From assembly GCA_963833195.1 (NCBI GenBank), contig CAWHXF010000028.1:1488001-1552000 (forward strand): a DNA stretch of 64,000 nucleotides, in the 5' to 3' direction. Position 1 is the first letter of the stretch. Each line of letters opens with the position of its first letter. The position numbers were made by a program, and so were the translations under genes. This document shows positions 56,876 through 64,000 of the stretch, piece after piece. The notes under the pieces are model-generated. The model ran no database searches. It had not been told where the DNA came from and saw only the letters and a program-made list of their open reading frames with translations. The stretch is from Granulosicoccus sp963833195 (lineage in GTDB: Bacteria; Pseudomonadota; Gammaproteobacteria; Granulosicoccales; Granulosicoccaceae).

Positions 56876-57853
56876 GTGAGCACATTGCTGGAAGTGAAGG
56901 ATCTCGTCGTCGAGATACCCACGCGGCACGGCACGCTGCGTCCCGTCGATGGCGTGAGCTTCGGCATCGCACCGGGCGAGATCCTGGGCGTGGTCGGCGA
57001 GTCGGGCGCGGGGAAGTCCATCACGGGCGCCGCCATCATCGGGCTGCTGGACCCGCCCATGCGCATCGCGGGCGGCAGCGTGACGCTCGCGGGCACGCGC
57101 ATCGACACGCTCGACGAGCGCGGCCTGCGGGCCGTGCGCGGCGCGCGCATCGGCACGATCTTCCAGGACCCCTCGACGAGTCTGGACCCCTTGCAGACCG
57201 TCGGCGACCAGCTCGTCGAGACCGCGCTCGTGCACCTCGGCATCTCGCGTCGCGAGGCACGGACGCGTGCCTTGCAGGCCCTCGTCGACGTGGGCATCCC
57301 GGCCGCCGCCGAGCGCATCGACGCCTACCCGCACGAGTTCTCGGGCGGCATGCGTCAGCGCGTCGTCATCGCGCTGGCGCTCATCGCCGAGCCCGAGCTG
57401 GTGGTGGCCGACGAGCCCACCACGGCGCTGGACGTGTCGGTGCAGGCCCAGATCCTCGCGTTGCTTCGACGGCTGTGCGAGGAGCGCGGCGTGGGCGTCA
57501 TGCTCGTGACTCACGACATGGGCGTGATCGCGGAGACGACGGATCGGGTGTGCGTGCTGTACGCCGGGCGCGTGGCCGAGATCGGGCCGACGCCGCACGT
57601 GCTGACCGATGCCGCGCACCCGTACACGCGCGGGCTCGTGGGCGCCACGCCGGACGCCTCGCCGACGCGCGGCGCGCGGGACCGGCTCGCGCAGATTCCG
57701 GGCGCCATGCCCGGGCTCGGCAACGTGCCGGCGGGCTGCGCGTTCCACCCGCGCTGCCCGCACGCGATGGCGGTCTGCGTGGAGCGGCGCCCGGAACCGA
57801 TCCGGCTCGGCGAGACCGTGGTGCGGTGCTGGCTGCACGAGGCCGCCTCGTGA
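56876..57853 (+). CDS. Peptide ABC transporter ATPase (DppD-like)
   Basis: A 325-residue ATPase from GTG at 56876, one base after the DppC stop. Walker A GESGAGKSITGAAIIG (about residue 42), signature FSGGMRQRVVIALAL, Walker B LVVADEPTTALD, and a C-terminal Cys cluster (CAFHPRCPHAMAVC) that binds an iron-sulphur cluster in DppD/OppD relatives. Overlaps DppF by GTGA. Confidence 0.9.
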   Translation: MSTLLEVKDLVVEIPTRHGTLRPVDGVSFGIAPGEILGVVGESGAGKSITGAAIIGLLDPPMRIAGGSVTLAGTRIDTLDERGLRAVRGARIGTIFQDPSTSLDPLQTVGDQLVETALVHLGISRREARTRALQALVDVGIPAAAERIDAYPHEFSGGMRQRVVIALALIAEPELVVADEPTTALDVSVQAQILALLRRLCEERGVGVMLVTHDMGVIAETTDRVCVLYAGRVAEIGPTPHVLTDAAHPYTRGLVGATPDASPTRGARDRLAQIPGAMPGLGNVPAGCAFHPRCPHAMAVCVERRPEPIRLGETVVRCWLHEAAS

Positions 57854-58884
57854 ACGCGGTACCGAAGGCGACGACCGACGACGTGCTCGTCGACGTCGAG
57901 GGACTCACGCGCCGCTTCGACGTGTCCAGCGCGTGGCTGAACCGGCTCGTGAAGCGCGAGCCGAAGCGCATCCTGACGGCGGTCGATCACGTCGCTTTCC
58001 GGGTGCGGCGCGGCGAGACCTGGGCGCTCGTCGGCGAGTCGGGCTCGGGCAAGTCCACGATCGCCAAGATGGTGGTGGGGCTGCTGACCCCGAGCGCGGG
58101 CAGCGTGCGCATCGACGGCACCGACATCGCCGCGGCCACCGGAGACGCGGCGCGCGCGCTGCGTCGGCGCGTGCAGATGATCTTCCAGGACCCCTACGCG
58201 AGCCTGAACCCGCGCTGGCGCGTGGCGGACATCGTCGCGGAACCCATCCGCGCGTTCGACTTGGTCCGGGGTTCCACCGACGTCCGGCGCCGGGTCGGTG
58301 CGCTGCTCGAGCAGGTCGGGCTGTCGGCGGCCGATGCATCGAAGTTCCCGCACGAGTTCTCGGGCGGACAGCGCCAGCGCATCGGCATCGCGCGCGCGCT
58401 GGCCTCCGAGCCCGAGCTGATCGTGTGCGACGAGCCGACGTCGGCGCTCGACGTGTCCGTGCAGGCCCAGGTGCTGAACCTGATGCGTGACCTGCAGGCC
58501 GAGCTGGGCCTCACCTACCTCTTCATCACGCACGACCTCTCCGTCGTGCGCTACATGGCCGACACCATCGGCGTGCTGTACCTGGGCAAGCTCGTCGAGT
58601 CCGCGCCGCGCGAGACGCTCTTCACGGCGCCCGCGCACCCGTACACGCGCATGCTGCTGGACGCGGCGCCGCGACTCGACGGCTTCGGCCGCACGCACCC
58701 GACCGATGGCGGCGAGGTGCCCGACCCGATCGACCCGCCGCCGGGCTGCCACTACCACCCGCGCTGCGCGTACCGGGTCGCGGAGTGCGAACGGCGCTAC
58801 CCGCCGCTGCGCGCACTCGGGCCGCGCGAGGTGGCGTGCTTCGAGGCGGAGCGGGTGCTGCCCGCTCGCGCGCGCACGCCGTAG
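57850..58884 (+). CDS. Peptide ABC transporter ATPase (DppF-like)
   Basis: A 344-residue second ATPase, starting at GTG (VNAVPKATTDDVL). Walker A GESGSGKSTIAKMVVG (about residue 60), signature FSGGQRQRIGIARA, Walker B LIVCDEPTSALD, and a C-terminal Cys set (CHYHPRCAYRVAEC). Last gene of the rightward peptide operon; nothing suggests read-through to the cyclase gene about 290 bp beyond. Confidence 0.9.
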   Translation: MNAVPKATTDDVLVDVEGLTRRFDVSSAWLNRLVKREPKRILTAVDHVAFRVRRGETWALVGESGSGKSTIAKMVVGLLTPSAGSVRIDGTDIAAATGDAARALRRRVQMIFQDPYASLNPRWRVADIVAEPIRAFDLVRGSTDVRRRVGALLEQVGLSAADASKFPHEFSGGQRQRIGIARALASEPELIVCDEPTSALDVSVQAQVLNLMRDLQAELGLTYLFITHDLSVVRYMADTIGVLYLGKLVESAPRETLFTAPAHPYTRMLLDAAPRLDGFGRTHPTDGGEVPDPIDPPPGCHYHPRCAYRVAECERRYPPLRALGPREVACFEAERVLPARARTP

Positions 58885-59175
58885 CGCAGCGCTCCCGCTC
58901 GACGGTGCGGGCAAGGAATCAAAGCGCCGCAGAGGACGAACGCGGACGCGACGAGCTCGGGACCATCGTGCCGAGTTGCCCGCCGCGCCGGATCATTGCA
59001 ATCGCGTAAATGCAAGCGTGTCACTACTTGAGGTATACGTATGTACGGTGCCTCCCACGCATCCGGATCTGTGCGCCCGGTGATTTACACGCTTCGGAGA
59101 GAACGTACATCGATCGGTCGCCGGCGGGCGTCGTCCGGAACGTAGCGTCTATCGTGCGCCCCCGCATCGTTCCTC
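58885..59175. other. Intergenic region before the biosynthetic operon
   Basis: 291 bp with no gene. From about 58993 to 59045 it becomes markedly AT-rich and holds short palindromes (GTATAC, TACGTA) and a repeat of TGCAA. The control region of the following three-gene operon is probably here, but I could not place convincing -35 and -10 boxes or a terminator. Confidence 0.5.
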
Positions 59176-60480
59176 ATGAAACTCGCACCCATGCACTTGC
59201 CGGCAACGACGGTCTCGGTCCTGCGCTCGCTCGAACAACGCCCGGACTTCCCGCGCGACGATCCCTTCGATCTCGCCGCCGACGCGATCGACATCGACTT
59301 CGTCGTTCCGCAGAGCCAGCGGCAGCGGTTCACGAGGAACGTCTTCGAGGGGGACCGCGCCACGCTGCTCGATCTGCTCGTGCCGTCCGGGGCGGCCACG
59401 TGCAAGGTGCAGCTCTGGGTCGATTCGAACGTGGCGGACGCCGCGCCGGACAGGATCGCGGGGCTCGAACGCATGCTGCACGAGGCCGATCACGTCGATC
59501 TCACGCTGCCCGCGCAGCGCGTGCCGGGCGGGGAATCGTGCAAGCTCGACCCGGCGCTCGTCGAGCACCTGTTGCAGAGCTTCAATGACAGCGATCTCGA
59601 TCGGCGCAGCTACATCGTGTGCATCGGCGGCGGAGCCGTGCTGGACACGGTGGGCTTTGCCGCCGCCACGGCGCACCGCGGCATCCGGCTGATTCGCCTG
59701 CCGAGCACGACGCTCGGGCAGGCCGACTCCGGCGTCGGGGTGAAGAACGCGGTGAACCACTTCGACAAGAAGAACTGGCTCGGCAGCTTCGCAACGCCGT
59801 GGGCGGTCATCAACGATGCGAGCCTGCTCGACGGCCTGCCCGATCGCGACTTCGTCAGCGGCTTCAGCGAGGCGGTGAAGGTCACCCTGCTGAAGAGCCC
59901 CATCGCCTTCGATCAGCTGTGCGAGGATGCCGACGCCATCGCCGCGCGCGAGCCCCGTGCGGTCGAGCGTGCATTGCGCGTCTCGGTGCTGCTGCACCTG
60001 CTGCACATCACGCACGGGGGGGATCCGTTCGAGGCGCGCGAGGCGCGTCCGCTCGATTTCGGTCATTGGTCCGCGCACAAGCTCGAGGCGCTCACCCGCT
60101 ACGACCTGCGGCACGGCGAGGCGGTGGCCATCGGCGTCGCTCTCGACTGCCTGTACAGCGTGCGCGCCCATGGCCTGCCCGAGGCGCGTGCGCGCGACGT
60201 GCTCGATTGCCTGCACCGACTCCGGTTGCCGCTGTACCACCCGATCCTCGACGATCCGGCCCCGATCTTCGATGGTCTGGAGGAGTTTCGTCAGCACCTG
60301 GGCGGCAGGCTGACGGTGACGATGCTGCGCGACGTCGGCGAGCCGCTGGACGTGCACGAGATCGATGAGAAGCTGATGGCGCTCGCCATCGACGACCTGC
60401 GCGCGTTCGGCTCCGATCGTGCCGGTGCGGCGCGGGCACGCACGCCCGCACCGACCCCCGAGCTGGCGTCCGCGATGTGA
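59176..60480 (+). CDS. 3-dehydroquinate-synthase-like sugar phosphate cyclase (EboD type)
   Basis: A 434-residue enzyme of the dehydroquinate synthase fold, closest by eye to EboD of ebo/EDB-type clusters rather than to housekeeping AroB. Evidence: VPGGESCKLDPALVEHLLQS (about residue 115), NAD-binding CIGGGAVLDTVGFAAATAHR (about 150), LPSTTLGQADSGVGVKNAVN (about 175), and metal ligands Glu in GFSEAVKVTLLK, His in DFGHWSAHKLE and His in LRHGEAVAIG. Long and with a C-terminal tail of about 35 residues beyond the fold. Such cyclases convert a sugar phosphate to a cyclitol-like ring; the substrate here is unknown. GTGA overlaps the next gene. Confidence 0.82.
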   Translation: MKLAPMHLPATTVSVLRSLEQRPDFPRDDPFDLAADAIDIDFVVPQSQRQRFTRNVFEGDRATLLDLLVPSGAATCKVQLWVDSNVADAAPDRIAGLERMLHEADHVDLTLPAQRVPGGESCKLDPALVEHLLQSFNDSDLDRRSYIVCIGGGAVLDTVGFAAATAHRGIRLIRLPSTTLGQADSGVGVKNAVNHFDKKNWLGSFATPWAVINDASLLDGLPDRDFVSGFSEAVKVTLLKSPIAFDQLCEDADAIAAREPRAVERALRVSVLLHLLHITHGGDPFEAREARPLDFGHWSAHKLEALTRYDLRHGEAVAIGVALDCLYSVRAHGLPEARARDVLDCLHRLRLPLYHPILDDPAPIFDGLEEFRQHLGGRLTVTMLRDVGEPLDVHEIDEKLMALAIDDLRAFGSDRAGAARARTPAPTPELASAM

Positions 60481-61441
60481 GCGAGGCGCCCGTGCGAACC
60501 GGCCCTCGCCCTTCCGAGTGGGCCGCGCTGTTGCCGCTGCTGCGCGAGATCAACGACCTCAAGCGCGTCCGCTCGCCCGAGCTGCGGCCGAGCATCGCCG
60601 CGGCGCGGTTCCGTGCCGCCGCGCGCGCGTCGTTCCACGCGGAGACGTCGGACTCCGCCACGCGTTCGGGCAACGCCCTGCGATTCACCGCGGACGCCGT
60701 CGCGGCGACGCGGCTGGGCGCGATCTCGCTCGCGCGGCTCGGCGAGGGCGGGCTCGATCCGGAGGCCGCGATATCGGTGTGGCGAACGGCGGTGCTCGAA
60801 CGCGAAGACGCCCTCGACGGCGCGACGCTCGACGCCCTGATATCGGCCGGGCCGGCCGAACCCGAGGGCGCCGACGACGAGCCGGAGCCGCTGTCGGGCG
60901 TACCGGACTGGATCGCGCGCCTGGTCGATCAGCCTCGCGCCGGCGCGACCGCGCCGGGCCGGCCGCGCATCGTGCTCGAGCCGGTGGAGAGCTGCGCGGA
61001 GCACTGCTTCGTCACGGCCGTGTACGCCGTCCTGCTGGCACGCTCCTTCGGCGCGGACCCGGGCGATGCCTTCACGGTCGGGCTCGCCCACCACGCCCAC
61101 AACGCGCGCCTGCCGGACGCAGGATTCGCGGGCGAGGCGCTGCTGGGCGATTCGCTCGAAGACATGATCGCGCGGTTCCGCCGCGCGACGCTCGCCGAGA
61201 TGCACCCGGTCGCCGTCGCGCACGTGGAGCCGCTGCTCGGCGAGATCGAATCGGCGGACACGCCGCTCGCGCGCACCTTCCACACCGCCGACACGATCGA
61301 CCGCGTGCTGCAGATCGAGTACTTCGCGCGCTGCAACCGGTTCACCCTGGAGGACGCGCTCGTCGACATGGAGCTCGTGCACGCCGGTCCCGTGCAGGCC
61401 TTTCAGCGGGAGCAGCTCGACGCCGCGGGGCTGGGCGTCTC

Positions 61442-61445
<4 letters not shown>
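60477..61445 (+). CDS. HD-domain-like protein of unknown function
   Basis: A 322-residue protein coupled by 4-bp overlaps to genes on both sides. The N-terminal half (about residues 1-150) is helical and unassigned (WAALLPLLREINDLKRVRS and on). The C-terminal half resembles HD phosphohydrolases: His in VESCAEHCFVTAVYAVLLAR, a HHAHN cluster where the HD pair would be, and a late Asp in TADTIDRVLQIEYF. The usual HD is thus replaced by HH/HN, so a phosphohydrolase activity is uncertain. Its position implies a role in making or activating the cyclised product. Confidence 0.6.

Positions 61446-64000
<2,555 letters not shown>

Noticed and set aside
58993..59045. A promoter for the cyclase operon in the AT-rich patch.
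   Set aside because: No pair of boxes with acceptable spacing and match was found, so only the region is noted.

Overview
This is a very GC-rich bacterial chromosome segment with strong G/C at third codon positions. Tat and Sec signal peptides, a TolC/RND/HlyD export system, GbcAB-type Rieske enzymes and a piece of a fatty-acid cis/trans isomerase all point to a Pseudomonadota bacterium, most likely gammaproteobacterial. That placement is inference. No rRNA, tRNA or CRISPR was seen.

Layout. (1) 1-1745: a GMC flavoprotein and its Tat-exported partner. 1958-3758: a HupE-type membrane protein with a membrane-anchor protein and a histidine-rich partner. (2) 4003-5628: a CsoR-type metal repressor under a promoter whose spacer is the operator, coupled to an MFS exporter with a histidine-rich tail. 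5738-11674: small metal-associated proteins, a copper P-type ATPase, and a multicopper oxidase with a c-type cytochrome. The ATPase and oxidase transcription units share a CueR-type promoter layout. (3) 11825-12510: a Phd/PIN toxin-antitoxin pair. 12633-15880: two GH13 enzymes. 15934-16938: a secreted hydrolase. (4) 17097-20950: a glycine-betaine-demethylase-like Rieske oxygenase and reductase, then a DUF1801 and a DUF1989 protein. (5) 21066-30014: a patchwork of a lipoprotein, an orphan antitoxin with a vapC remnant, ChaC, LysE, an inositol-phosphatase-like protein, DUF2461, gene fragments, a PIN/antitoxin pair and hipBA. (6) 30317-41769: a secreted haloalkane-dehalogenase-like protein, a two-component system, a LysR/GST pair, and a LysM-TolC/RND/HlyD efflux operon. 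(7) 41871-47665: mixed metabolic and hypothetical genes. (8) 47741-58884: two head-to-head peptide ABC transporter operons. (9) 59176-64000: a three-gene, translationally coupled biosynthetic operon. It has an EboD-like sugar-phosphate cyclase, an HD-like protein, and a giant protein joining a methyltransferase, a Gfo/Idh/MocA oxidoreductase and the start of a glycosyltransferase; the window ends inside this last gene.

The most novel-looking parts are the 59-64 kb operon and the copper/metal region, where the regulatory DNA can be read almost base by base. About fourteen otherwise intact genes between 2 and 46 kb carry a single frame change. Most look like one extra base, while the last 18 kb has none. 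I treat most of these as probable sequence errors rather than real pseudogenes, and each entry says where the frame changes.
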